Made by a program: the position numbers and the translations under genes. From NCBI GenBank assembly GCA_964623815.1, contig CAZUVR010000005.1, positions 57,498-121,497 on the forward strand: a stretch of 64,000 nucleotides of DNA, given 5' to 3'. Numbering within the stretch: position 1 is the first letter of the stretch; the number at the start of each line of letters is the position of its first letter. Below, piece by piece: positions 19,076-27,784 of the stretch. This DNA comes from Chroococcopsis sp964623815. Its GTDB lineage: Bacteria > Cyanobacteriota > Cyanobacteriia > Cyanobacteriales > Microcystaceae. The notes beneath the pieces were generated by a model that did not search any database, was not told where the DNA came from, and saw only the letters and a program-made list of their open reading frames with translations.

Positions 19076-20731
19076 ATGCTCGATCTAATAGTTTTGCTGT
19101 TTACCTCTGTGTTTAATATATTTCAGGTTCCCGAAAAGAGTCCTGAGCCTCCTATAGTTCAGGCTGATAGTGGGAAAATTAAGACGCAGAAAATGTCTAT
19201 AGGCACCAATCTGAACGGCGTGAGCGATTATTCCACTCAGATACCTTTTATAGATGCCTTTAAATTCTCTCGCCAATGGGTCTGGGAGGGTCCCTATTCA
19301 CCCATTACTACTAATATCAATAAACAAGGTTGGTTAACCTCGGTGCGTCCCCCAATTGGAATACCGCCCAAAGCTAAGCCAACGGCAGTATTATTTGCCG
19401 CGATGAGCAATAGTTTTTCCGGCGGTCAGTATGTAGTACTGTACGAGGGAGATGGCAAGTTAAAATATAGAATCGGCGGAGTTAAAAATGAGGCTATGTC
19501 CCGACCGGGCAGGGACGTTATCGAAGTTAACCCCGCCAAAGGCCCTCTATTATTACAGATTACCAGCACAGACCCCAACAATAAGGGCAATTATATCCGT
19601 AATATCCGTCTGATACCGACCAAATACGAGAATATTTCTACTAATTTTTACACGGAGAAAAACTTTAATCCATCTACCGCAAAAGTATTCAATCCCGATT
19701 TTCTAGCGAGGATCAAACCGTTCATTACCCTACGTTTCATGGATTGGATGAGAATCAACGGCAGTAATCAAGAGAAATGGAGCGATCGTCCGATGCTGAA
19801 CGACGCTACCTGGACGATTAAAGGTGTGCCCGTGGAGATAATGGTGGCTTTAGCCAATCAGTCGAAGGCCGATCCTTGGTTCAATATGCCCCACATGGCG
19901 AACGATGACTACGTCAGAAAATTTGCTGAATACGTAAAAACTAATCTGGCCCCCGGAAGGAAAGTTTACGTCGAGTATACTAACGAAGCTTGGAACTTGA
20001 AATTTCCCCAAACCCGTTGGATCGAGGAGCAGTCCAAAAGAGAAGGGATAAGGAAAGAGCAATGGTACGCCCGCCGCTCGGCGCAGATGATCGATATTTG
20101 GAAACAAGTTTTTGGTTCGCAATCAGATCGGGTGATAGGCGTACTGGGTGCCCAAGCGGCGAATACAAAAACCGCAAAAATTGCCCTCGATTATTTAAAA
20201 AGTCAGGGGAAACTATCCACTATTTCAGTGATCGCCATCGCCCCTTATTTCGGTAATTATTTAGGTCTTCCCACTTATGCGAATCAGGTCGAGAAGCTCA
20301 ATTTAGATGATCTGTTCCTGGAATTGAGCAAGGGAGGAGTTGTTAAAAATGCTCAAGGGGGGGCGGCTGTCCCGGGTGGTGGACTGGAACAATCCTATAA
20401 GTGGATGGAAAATTATATGGTTCTCTCCCGACAGTATGGTATACCAGTTATCGCCTATGAAGGGGGTCAGCATCTCGCTGGTGTTCTGGGGGTAGAAAAC
20501 AACCAGGCTATCTTCAACCTGTTCACCTCCGCGAACCGCGATCCCCGTATGGGAGAACTTTATCGACAGTATCTGAATAAATGGAAGTCTTTAGGGGGCG
20601 GTGCCTTCCTCCATTTCAACGATATTAGAACTTTTACAAAATGGGGCAGTTGGGGTTTGATGGAGCATCTGAACGACGTTAATAACCCTAAATACAAGGC
20701 CGTAAAAGAGATGGCAGAGGCGAATCGGTAA
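19076..20731 (+). CDS. Secreted glycoside-hydrolase-like (TIM-barrel) protein
   Basis: A 551-residue protein with a hydrophobic N-terminus (about residues 1-18, signal peptide or anchor). The central motif VYVEYTNEAWN (Asn-Glu before a strand end) resembles the acid/base Glu of clan GH-A hydrolases, and VIAYEGGQH near residue 460 resembles the nucleophile strand. The N-terminal 190 residues look like a beta-rich carbohydrate-binding module. Similar cyanobacterial proteins are often labelled cellulose-binding. Activity is not proven; substrate could be an exopolysaccharide. It stands alone between tRNA-Phe and the rne leader, with weak ribosome-binding sequence before the ATG. Confidence 0.55.
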   Translation: MLDLIVLLFTSVFNIFQVPEKSPEPPIVQADSGKIKTQKMSIGTNLNGVSDYSTQIPFIDAFKFSRQWVWEGPYSPITTNINKQGWLTSVRPPIGIPPKAKPTAVLFAAMSNSFSGGQYVVLYEGDGKLKYRIGGVKNEAMSRPGRDVIEVNPAKGPLLLQITSTDPNNKGNYIRNIRLIPTKYENISTNFYTEKNFNPSTAKVFNPDFLARIKPFITLRFMDWMRINGSNQEKWSDRPMLNDATWTIKGVPVEIMVALANQSKADPWFNMPHMANDDYVRKFAEYVKTNLAPGRKVYVEYTNEAWNLKFPQTRWIEEQSKREGIRKEQWYARRSAQMIDIWKQVFGSQSDRVIGVLGAQAANTKTAKIALDYLKSQGKLSTISVIAIAPYFGNYLGLPTYANQVEKLNLDDLFLELSKGGVVKNAQGGAAVPGGGLEQSYKWMENYMVLSRQYGIPVIAYEGGQHLAGVLGVENNQAIFNLFTSANRDPRMGELYRQYLNKWKSLGGGAFLHFNDIRTFTKWGSWGLMEHLNDVNNPKYKAVKEMAEANR

Positions 20732-21259
20732 AATTTGATTAGTTTAACTAATACTATTGTCAGGGAGGAACCCGTTAGGTTATAGTCATATTAAGACTCG
20801 AATATGCCCTGACCGGGCTGCGGAACAGAGCGAAATAGTTCCAGAAACCGCCGGGTTTTTCAATAACAGTTCTCCCACTGTACAGTTACAACGATCTCAT
20901 ATACGATGAAATATTGCACGGTGGCTTTCTTCCCAACTTGACGATCGAGCAGGTTAAAAGGAATTGAGCGAATGCACTCATCGGGTATAACTAAAGGTGT
21001 ATTAATCATTGAATCCCTACCCCAATAATTGTATTCTTCACCATTGCTGGAAATACGATTAAACAGATGATAAGCCAAGATCTAAAAACAGTACAGAGAG
21101 AGGCGATCGTAAACTTATATACCGATGAGATTTAATCGAGAGATTCTCATCAAAAACTTGAGCAATTAACAAACACACAGGTTTTAACAGTAGAAAAAGT
21201 TAAAGAAAAAAGCACGTTTAGTGCTGTCTTAACTGTAAGAGAAAAATAGAGGAAATTGA
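20732..21259 (+). other. Long leader/intergenic region before rne
   Basis: A 528-base gap. It holds short dyads (GCCC-GGGC near 20813-20825 and GGAAC-GTTCC near 20821-20844) just after the hydrolase gene, and nearer rne an AU-rich stretch with the small hairpin GCAC-GTTTA-GTGC around 21211-21223. RNase E genes in bacteria, including cyanobacteria, are often autoregulated through long 5' UTRs, so this part may be the rne leader. No consensus promoter can be named with confidence. A 72-residue minus-strand reading frame lies at 20860-21078. Confidence 0.4.
20860..21078 (-). CDS. Possible small protein (72 residues), unrecognised
   Basis: A minus-strand frame from a TTG start, reading MAYHLFNRISS and ending VTVQWENCY. 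The amino-acid composition is balanced, unlike most shadow frames, and nothing overlaps it on the other strand. Against it: a non-ATG start, no clear ribosome binding site, and no family I recognise. It could be a short remnant of a larger gene or chance. Reported only because the space would otherwise be empty. Confidence 0.25.
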   Translation of the reverse strand: MAYHLFNRISSNGEEYNYWGRDSMINTPLVIPDECIRSIPFNLLDRQVGKKATVQYFIVYEIVVTVQWENCY

Positions 21260-23239
21260 ATGCCGAAACAGATTATTATAGCGGAGCATCACCATATAGC
21301 TGCGGTTTTCTGGGAAGATCAAATACAAGAATTAGTAGTAGCGACCGGTAATCAACAAGTAGGAGACATTTATTTAGGATTAGTAGAAAATGTCATTCCT
21401 GGGATAGATGCGGCCTTCGTTAACATAGGCGACGCAGAAAGGAACGGATTCATTCACGTTACGGATTTAGGGCCGTTGAGGCTGAAAAAAAGTGCGGGGG
21501 CGATCACGGAATTATTAGCGCCTCAACAGAAAGTGCTGGTACAGGTAATGAAGGAACCCACCGGGAATAAGGGGCCGAGATTAACAGGTAATATCACCTT
21601 ACCAGGGAGATATTTAGTCCTCATGCCCAACGGGCGGGGCGTGAACCTGTCGAGGCGGATCAGGAGCGACGATGAACGCTCCCGGCTAAGGGCCTTAGCG
21701 ATTCTGGTCAAGCCGGCGGGTATGGGTTTACTGGTGAGAACCGAAGCGGAGGGAAAAGCGGAAGAAGCGATCATCGAAGATTTAGAATTCTTACAGAAAC
21801 AATGGGAAGTAGTACAGCAGCAGGCTCTCGGTACCAGGGCACCAGCTTTATTGAACCGAGACGATGACTTTATCCAGAGAGTACTCAGAGATATGTTCAC
21901 CGCCGACGTGAATAGGATCGTCGTCGATTCCCCGAGTGCGGTAAAGAGGGTCAAACAACAACTAACGAACTGGAGCGGTGGCCGATCGCCGGAAGGAGTA
22001 TACATAGACTATCATCGAGAAACCCAAGGAATTCTCGACTACTTTCGAGTTAACGCGGCGGTGAGGGAAGCCCTGAAACCGAGGGTAGATTTACCGAGCG
22101 GCGGTTACATCATCATCGAACCGACGGAAGCCCTGACGGTTATAGACGTTAACTCTGGCTCCTTCACCAAGTCAGCCACGGCGAGAGAAACCGTTCTCTG
22201 GACTAATAGCGAGGCAGCCACAGAAATCGCCCGTCAGTTACGGCTGAGGAATATCGGCGGGGTGATAGTTGTGGATTTTATCGATATGGATTCTCGCCGC
22301 GATCAGTTAAAGTTGTTGGAACACTTTAATAAAGCCCTGAAAACCGATAAAGCCCGTCCCCAAATCGCTCAACTTTCAGAGCTGGGTTTGGTAGAGTTAA
22401 CCCGCAAACGCCAGGGAAAAAATATATATGAACTATTCGGGCAACCTTGCCCGAGCTGCGGCGGCCTCGGTCATTTAGCCCATCTACCGGGAGAACAAGC
22501 CCCGATCGCCCTAGAAGTCGTGCCTCCGCCACAAGTATCACTACCGACTCCGGCCGGACGGGCCAACCTACAGCCGGTAGATCACGAGCCGGAGTACGAT
22601 ACCTTTTCCGAGTTTGAAACGGAAGAGAACGGTCAATCCCTAGACTTGACCTATCATCCCAACTATCAAGAACAGGGAGGTAATAACGCCGCCCGCCGTC
22701 GCCGTCGCCGTCGCTCGCCAGAGTTGCTATTAAAAGAAGATAGAAACGAAAAGGCCACCATCACCGCCCCAACTCCAGAACCCGAGGCGGAATATGAACC
22801 GCCTGCCCGGGTTGAGGAACGGCGCGAACGTCCCACCCGGGTATCTCGAAGAGAGGATCTACCTGTAGAGAGGGAGAGAATATCGGTAGATATGAGTTTA
22901 GTAGAGCAGGAAGTGTACTCGATGATGGGTATTTCTCCCCTGTTGCTGGTGAATAAGGAGATTAAAGATCCCAAGGCGGTGATCATCTCGATCAATTCTA
23001 CGGACAAACCCGTTCGCCGGAGCGAGCCGGGTGTTACGGAAAAAATCCTCAGACAGGAACCGGAAACGGAAACGATAGAAGCGTCTGTAATTGAAGAACC
23101 CCTACCCCAAGAGGTAACGGAACCGCCCGCCCTATCCCTATCCGTCGATAAAGTCGAAGATGAACAGGAAACGCTCGACACAGACAATCGCCCCCTGGTA
23201 CGTCGTCGCCGCCGTCGCTCCTCCGCTACCTCGGATTAA
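21260..23239 (+). CDS. rne: Ribonuclease E/G
   Basis: A 659-residue endoribonuclease E. N-terminal S1/5'-sensor region (about 1-230), DNase I-like catalytic domain with the two Mg2+ Asp in VIDVNSGSF and VVDFIDMD, and the Zn-link CPSCGGLGH. The C-terminal 240 residues are low in structure, with two Arg blocks: one near residues 478-485 and the terminal RRRRRRSS, the short conserved tail that in cyanobacterial RNase E binds polynucleotide phosphorylase. It initiates mRNA decay and processes rRNA. The TAA stop shares a base with the rnhB ATG, a conserved cyanobacterial gene pair. Confidence 0.96.
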   Translation: MPKQIIIAEHHHIAAVFWEDQIQELVVATGNQQVGDIYLGLVENVIPGIDAAFVNIGDAERNGFIHVTDLGPLRLKKSAGAITELLAPQQKVLVQVMKEPTGNKGPRLTGNITLPGRYLVLMPNGRGVNLSRRIRSDDERSRLRALAILVKPAGMGLLVRTEAEGKAEEAIIEDLEFLQKQWEVVQQQALGTRAPALLNRDDDFIQRVLRDMFTADVNRIVVDSPSAVKRVKQQLTNWSGGRSPEGVYIDYHRETQGILDYFRVNAAVREALKPRVDLPSGGYIIIEPTEALTVIDVNSGSFTKSATARETVLWTNSEAATEIARQLRLRNIGGVIVVDFIDMDSRRDQLKLLEHFNKALKTDKARPQIAQLSELGLVELTRKRQGKNIYELFGQPCPSCGGLGHLAHLPGEQAPIALEVVPPPQVSLPTPAGRANLQPVDHEPEYDTFSEFETEENGQSLDLTYHPNYQEQGGNNAARRRRRRRSPELLLKEDRNEKATITAPTPEPEAEYEPPARVEERRERPTRVSRREDLPVERERISVDMSLVEQEVYSMMGISPLLLVNKEIKDPKAVIISINSTDKPVRRSEPGVTEKILRQEPETETIEASVIEEPLPQEVTEPPALSLSVDKVEDEQETLDTDNRPLVRRRRRRSSATSD

Positions 23240-23883
23240 TGGAAGTACGATCGTTCCCTGATCTGTCTCGTCAGTTTCTACTTCCACGGGAGGTAGAAAC
23301 TGATTTGTTCGTAGCCGGTGTGGACGAGGTGGGCCGAGGTTGCCTGTTCGGGCCCGTAGTGGCGGCGGCGGTGGTTTTACCCCTATCTAGATTATCTTTA
23401 CTGGCAGATTTGGGTGTTAAGGATAGTAAAAAGTTATCTCCCAAACGACGGCAGAGTTTAAGTATATCTATAATGGAGGTGGCGACCAGTTACTCGATCG
23501 GCTACGCTAGAGTGACAGAAATCGATCGAATTAACATTCTACAAGCTTCTCTCTTAGCTATGGGTAGAGCGGTTAAGAAATTAAAAGTTCAACCCCGGAT
23601 CTGCCTCGTGGATGGTAAATATCCGATTCCAGATCTGGCGATAGAGCAAGGTTTATTAATCCGAGGAGATGAACGATCGCCTTTAATAGGTGCGGCTAGT
23701 ATTCTCGCTAAAGTCTGGCGGGATAATTTGATCGGCAGATGGTCGGAGAAATATCCCGAGTATGATCTAGCGGTGAATAAGGGTTACGGTACGAGAAAAC
23801 ATCTAGAAGCATTGAGAGTTTACGGAGTAACCTCCCAGCACCGTCTTTCTTTTCGTCCCTGCCGTATGGAAGCGAGGTTTTAA
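23239..23883 (+). CDS. rnhB: Ribonuclease HII
   Basis: A 214-residue type 2 RNase H that removes ribonucleotides from DNA-RNA duplexes. The catalytic acids are visible: Asp and Glu in AGVDEVGRG, Asp in CLVDGKYP and the distal Asp in ASILAKVWRD; the substrate-contact motif KDSKKLSPKRR is also present. The ATG overlaps the rne stop by one base, so it is translated from the same mRNA. Ordinary length for the family. Confidence 0.95.
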   Translation: MEVRSFPDLSRQFLLPREVETDLFVAGVDEVGRGCLFGPVVAAAVVLPLSRLSLLADLGVKDSKKLSPKRRQSLSISIMEVATSYSIGYARVTEIDRINILQASLLAMGRAVKKLKVQPRICLVDGKYPIPDLAIEQGLLIRGDERSPLIGAASILAKVWRDNLIGRWSEKYPEYDLAVNKGYGTRKHLEALRVYGVTSQHRLSFRPCRMEARF

Positions 23884-23944
23884 TAATGGCCCCTAAGTTC
23901 CTACTCTCACTCCTTCTGTCCCAGACGATCGCCAGTCGCTGTCA

Positions 23945-25045
23945 ATGATAAAAATCTTAGTCATAGATAGCGATTTGGAATCACAGCGATTCTTGCGGGA
24001 AACTTTCCAGAGTAACGGATATGAAACTTTGGTGACGGGTGATGGCTACCAAGGTTTAAGACTGGCGTTTGAAACCCTTCCCGATCTGATTTTCTGCGAG
24101 CTGACTCTAAGCACTTCTAGCGGTTGTGAAATTTTAGGTTTTTTACGGCAGAATGCCATAACCGACGTTATCCCTTTTTTATTTTTCACCGCCACCGCCG
24201 ATAGAGCTTTAGAGCGACAGGCGATGTTATTGGGGGCGGATGGGATTTTAAGCAAACCAGGTGAGGCTCAAGATTTATTGGATACGGTGAGGTGGCAGTT
24301 GCAGAAAAAAGCCAGGTACGATCGTCACACCGAGCAACGTTTAGACCAATTAAGGGAGAATATCGCTACCTCCCTACCCCACGAATTAAACACGGCTCTG
24401 AATGGAATTTTAGGCTCGACGGATCTGCTGTTAATGATGCTCGGTTCCCTCAGTCGCAGTGATGAGAAAGAATTATTGGAAGTAATTCAGAATTCCGCCA
24501 AACGTCTTCACCACATGACGGAAAATTTCTGGCTCTACACCCGTTTAACGATTAAGAGCCGTCAGGGAGGGGAATTATCAGCTTTTGTGGGGTTACAGGC
24601 TGACCCTAAAGATGTGATTACTAGAGTAGCTGAAGCCGAGGCGAAAAAGTACGATCGCTCCAGAGATTTAAGCGTGAATTTGGAGGATGGGTGTTTACTG
24701 ATTTCCGAGACTGATTTACACAAATTGGCCACGGAGGTGATCGATAACGCTTTTAAATTTTCTCAGCCCGGTAGTGCCGTTGAGGTGGAGGGGGTGACGG
24801 AGGGGGGTAGGTATCGTTTGAGCGTACAAGATTATGGCAGGGGCATGACGGAGGAACAGATAGATAATATCGGGGCTTTTATTCAATTTGATAGGGAGCG
24901 CTACGAGCAACAGGGTTTAGGTTTGGGGCTTGCTATAGTGAAGCGTTTGGTAGAAATATATCGGGGCCATATATTTATATCCGGTTCTTTCGGTCAAGGC
25001 ACTCGGGTCATTATTTTACTACCTTTTGTAGTACAGATAGTTTAA
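23945..25045 (+). CDS. Receiver-like domain fused to histidine kinase
   Basis: A 366-residue soluble kinase. The N-terminal receiver-like domain (about 1-118) has Glu52 where the phospho-acceptor Asp is expected (LIFCELTLS), while the acidic pair (Asp8, Asp10) and the Lys of LSKPGE remain. The HisKA H box is SLPHELNTALNGIL; the ATPase has VIDNAFKFS, VQDYGRGM and GLGLGLAIVKRL. Glu may lock the receiver in a phosphorylated-like state or make it a protein-docking module. It is a single gene; no cognate regulator lies beside it, so its partner is elsewhere. Confidence 0.85.
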   Translation: MIKILVIDSDLESQRFLRETFQSNGYETLVTGDGYQGLRLAFETLPDLIFCELTLSTSSGCEILGFLRQNAITDVIPFLFFTATADRALERQAMLLGADGILSKPGEAQDLLDTVRWQLQKKARYDRHTEQRLDQLRENIATSLPHELNTALNGILGSTDLLLMMLGSLSRSDEKELLEVIQNSAKRLHHMTENFWLYTRLTIKSRQGGELSAFVGLQADPKDVITRVAEAEAKKYDRSRDLSVNLEDGCLLISETDLHKLATEVIDNAFKFSQPGSAVEVEGVTEGGRYRLSVQDYGRGMTEEQIDNIGAFIQFDRERYEQQGLGLGLAIVKRLVEIYRGHIFISGSFGQGTRVIILLPFVVQIV

Positions 25046-25129
25046 ACGAGAAGTTGAGCCAGTTATCAGGAATTTTACCATTAATGGTTATTCTCCTTAC
25101 AGATGTTAAGGCTTTGAGGAGTAAATTAT

Positions 25130-26098
25130 ATGACGATCGGTATCAATAGGGTTGGGGCAAATTCGGCAGATACAGTTTTTGGAGGCACAGGGCACGATTT
25201 TATTCTTGGGAACGGCGGAAACGACGTTCTGTTCGGTCTTGATGGCAATGATACTGTTCAAGGAGGAAATGGTAACGATACCCTGTTCGGCAATTCAGGT
25301 AATGACACAATAGTAGGTGGTTCAGGATTGGATTGGATGTACGGTGGTTTTGGCGACGACACGTACTATGTAGATAATTCTAATGATATTATTCTTATGG
25401 AATATTCAGGGTGGGGAATCGATACCCTATATACTTCTGCTAGGGATTATCAGGTGTATGCCGATGTAGAAAATATTTTCCTTATAGGTAACGCTATTTC
25501 GGTTATTGGCGGTAATCCGTCCAATTATATTAAAGGGAATAATTTTTCTAATGTTCTTCAAGGGGGTGATCGAGGTCAGGATACGCTCATAGGCGGCATT
25601 GGTAATGATACTTTAATAGGTAGCATTATCGGCAATAGCACTTTAGTCGGAGGAGTTGGAAATGACGTCCTCACTGGGGGACTTAATAGTGATGAATTCG
25701 TCTTTAACTCCGATAGAAAATACATTCAAGAAGATTTAGGAGTAGATAGACTGACTAACTTCGACCCTTCTGAAGATAAAATTATTCTGAGCAAAACTAC
25801 TTTTACTGCTCTCAAAAGCCCCGTCGGTAACGGGTTCAGCAATCAATCAGATTTTGCTGTGGTTAGTTCAAATATCGAAGTAAACAATAGCTCTGCGGCA
25901 ATTATTTACAACCGAAATAACGGGAATTTATATTACAACCAAGATGCCGCCCTCGCTAGTAGAAGCTCTAGTATCAGTTCAAGGGGATCGGCGCTCATCG
26001 ATACAAATATTCTGGAGACGGGTTTATTCGCTAATTTCACCAATCGACCTCAGCTTACCGCCGATAACTTTGTCATTAGAAATAATATTATAATTTAA
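25130..26098 (+). CDS. RTX calcium-binding repeat protein
   Basis: A 322-residue protein with glycine/aspartate-rich nonapeptide RTX repeats (GGNGNDTLFG, NSGNDTIVGG, GFGDDTYYVD, and later IGGIGNDTLIG, VGGVGNDVLTG), which fold into a Ca2+-binding beta-roll. The C-terminal region has FNSDRKYIQEDLGVDRLTNFDPSEDKI, as in many RTX tails. No N-terminal signal peptide, consistent with type I secretion by a C-terminal signal. A GAGGAG ribosome binding site precedes the ATG. No transporter genes are adjacent. An IS110 element has landed nine bases or more after its stop; the coding sequence looks intact. Confidence 0.85.
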   Translation: MTIGINRVGANSADTVFGGTGHDFILGNGGNDVLFGLDGNDTVQGGNGNDTLFGNSGNDTIVGGSGLDWMYGGFGDDTYYVDNSNDIILMEYSGWGIDTLYTSARDYQVYADVENIFLIGNAISVIGGNPSNYIKGNNFSNVLQGGDRGQDTLIGGIGNDTLIGSIIGNSTLVGGVGNDVLTGGLNSDEFVFNSDRKYIQEDLGVDRLTNFDPSEDKIILSKTTFTALKSPVGNGFSNQSDFAVVSSNIEVNNSSAAIIYNRNNGNLYYNQDAALASRSSSISSRGSALIDTNILETGLFANFTNRPQLTADNFVIRNNIII

Positions 26099-26106
26099 TA
26101 AAACTT

Positions 26107-26140
26107 TTATCCCTCAAAAGGCCACCGAGATGATTTCTTA
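26107..26140 (+). repeat. Left copy of 34-bp direct repeat flanking IS110 element
   Basis: Matches 27753-27786 in 32 of 34 positions. The shared part includes CCACCGAGATGATTTCTTA. In the reading frame of the transposase it would encode FIPQKATEMIS followed by TAA, nearly the same as the true transposase C-terminus (LIPQQPTEMIS), so it is best read as the leftover right end of an earlier copy, or as a target resembling the donor end. Confidence 0.8.
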
Positions 26141-27784
26141 AAAGCTCTTGGAGAACGCTATCGCCTTCATTATGTAAGGAAGAAATGAAGTAAATTGGTA
26201 TTGTGCTCCGGCAGTTAAGACCGTTCCCTCAATGGTGCTTTATCGCCCGTACAAAAGCTTGGTTCTAGGTTTAGACGGTTATGACATTGGTGAAATGGTT
26301 ATAACCATTATCCCGTTTAGGAGACTGTACAATACCGTAAACCTGGGTCGGGGCACCTTTTTCAACAAATCTTCAGCGCAGATTGATTAAGTCAACTTAT
26401 TCTCATGAAACGACCAAAATGCCCTTCTAATCAAGTTAAAAAAGATAAAAACTCTAGGCTAGAGCCAATATACCCTCAGGCGGCGGGTATCGACATCGGC
26501 TCGGAAGAACACTGGGTCTGCGTTCCCAATGAAAGTGCTCCTGAAAATATTAAACGTTTCGGCTGTTATACGGCCGATTTATATGCTCTGGCTGATTGGT
26601 TGAGTGAGTGTAGCGTCAGAACCGTAGCGATGGAATCCACAGGCGTGTACTGGATTCCCTTATTTCAAATTTTGGAGAACAGAGGTTTTGAGGTAAAGTT
26701 AGTCAATGCCCATCACGTAAAAACCTTACCCGGTCGTAAAAGTGACGTATTAGACTGCCAGTGGCTACAACAATTACACAGTTATGGTTTGTTATCTGGG
26801 TCTTTTCGCCCCGAAGAGCAGGTTTGTGTTTTACGTAGCTACACCAGACAACGGGAACGTCTTATTCAAAGTGCCTGTATTCATATTCAAAGGATGCAGA
26901 AAGCTTTAACCGAGATGAACTTACAATTACACAAGGTCGTTAGCGATATAACTGGCACGACCGGTATGGCAATTATTCGAGCCATTGTTGCCGGAGAAAG
27001 GGACCCACTAATTTTAGCCTCCTTTAGACATCATCGGATTAAGCGTTCTGAGGCGGAAATCGCTGCCGCTCTAAATGGTGATTATCGCACCGAACATATT
27101 TTTGTTTTGCAACAGGAATTGCAACTCTATGATACTTATCAAGCTCAAATATCTGCTTGTGATCGTCAAATCGAGGAGTGTCTAACTCAATTTCAGGATA
27201 AATCTCCATCTTCACAATTATCTCCTCAAAAGCATCCCCGTCACAAACCTCAAGGCAATGAACCACACTTCGATTTGCGTACCCATCTTCATCGTATTAG
27301 TGGCGTTGATTTCACTTCCATCGATGGGCTGGGTATCTTGACCGTACAAACCATTCTTTCTGAAGTTGGCTTAGACCCAAGTCGATTCCCCACCGTCAAA
27401 CACTTTACTTCTTGGCTTGGTCTTTGTCCCGGTTGCCGTATTACCGGCGGTAAAGTTAAGAATTCTCAAACGCGTCATGTGGTTAATCGTGCCGCTAATG
27501 CCTTCCGTATGGCCGCCCAAACTGCTGGTAAAAGTAATTCAGCGCTTGGTGCCTTTTATCGTCGCCTGCGTTCTCGTCTCGGTACTCCTAAAGCTATCAC
27601 CGCTACCGCCCACAAGATAGCACGAATTTTTTATCGGCTTTGGACTAGCGGTGGCAATTACCGAGATTTAGGAGCAGATTACTACGAGCAACGTTATCAA
27701 CAACGAATCGTTAATAATCTTGAGAAAAAGGCTCACTCTTTAGGCTATCAGCTTATCCCTCAACAGCCCACCGAGATGATTTCT
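26137..27784 (+). mobile_element. IS110-family insertion sequence (about 1.65 kb)
   Basis: The element holds one transposase gene (26405-27787) preceded by about 264 bases of non-coding left end, the layout of the IS110 group in which that end encodes the bridge RNA. Edges were set from the 34-bp direct repeats at 26107-26140 and 27753-27786, taking the shared CT at 26137 and 27783 as the likely recombination core by analogy with IS621; the exact core is inferred. It sits between the RTX gene and the PEP-CTERM gene. No terminal inverted repeats are visible, as expected for this family. Confidence 0.75.
26141..26404 (+). ncRNA. Candidate IS110 bridge RNA region (left end)
   Basis: Non-coding 264 bases upstream of the recombinase, where IS110-group elements encode the bridge RNA that pairs with target and donor DNA. 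Visible structure: GGTATTGT at 26197-26204 is the exact reverse complement of ACAATACC at 26329-26336, enclosing 124 bases, and a 16-base perfect palindrome AATGGTTATAACCATT lies near 26294-26309. Boundaries of the RNA and its guide loops cannot be set by eye. Confidence 0.5.

Noticed and set aside
20760..20860. Intrinsic terminator after the glycoside-hydrolase-like gene
   Set aside because: Small dyads are present (GCCC-GGGC, GGAAC-GTTCC) but no strong stem is directly followed by a T-run.
21523..22005. Long 160-residue minus-strand reading frame inside rne
   Set aside because: It lies opposite a clear RNase E coding sequence, has shadow-like composition rich in Ser and Arg, and has no start signal.
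22666..23187. 173-residue minus-strand frame rich in Ser, Gly and Arg
   Set aside because: It is the complement of the low-complexity tail of RNase E and has no recognisable domain.
26294..26309. Repressor operator in the IS110 left end (16-base palindrome)
   Set aside because: A structural role in a bridge RNA is the more likely reading given the family; there is no regulator gene in the element.
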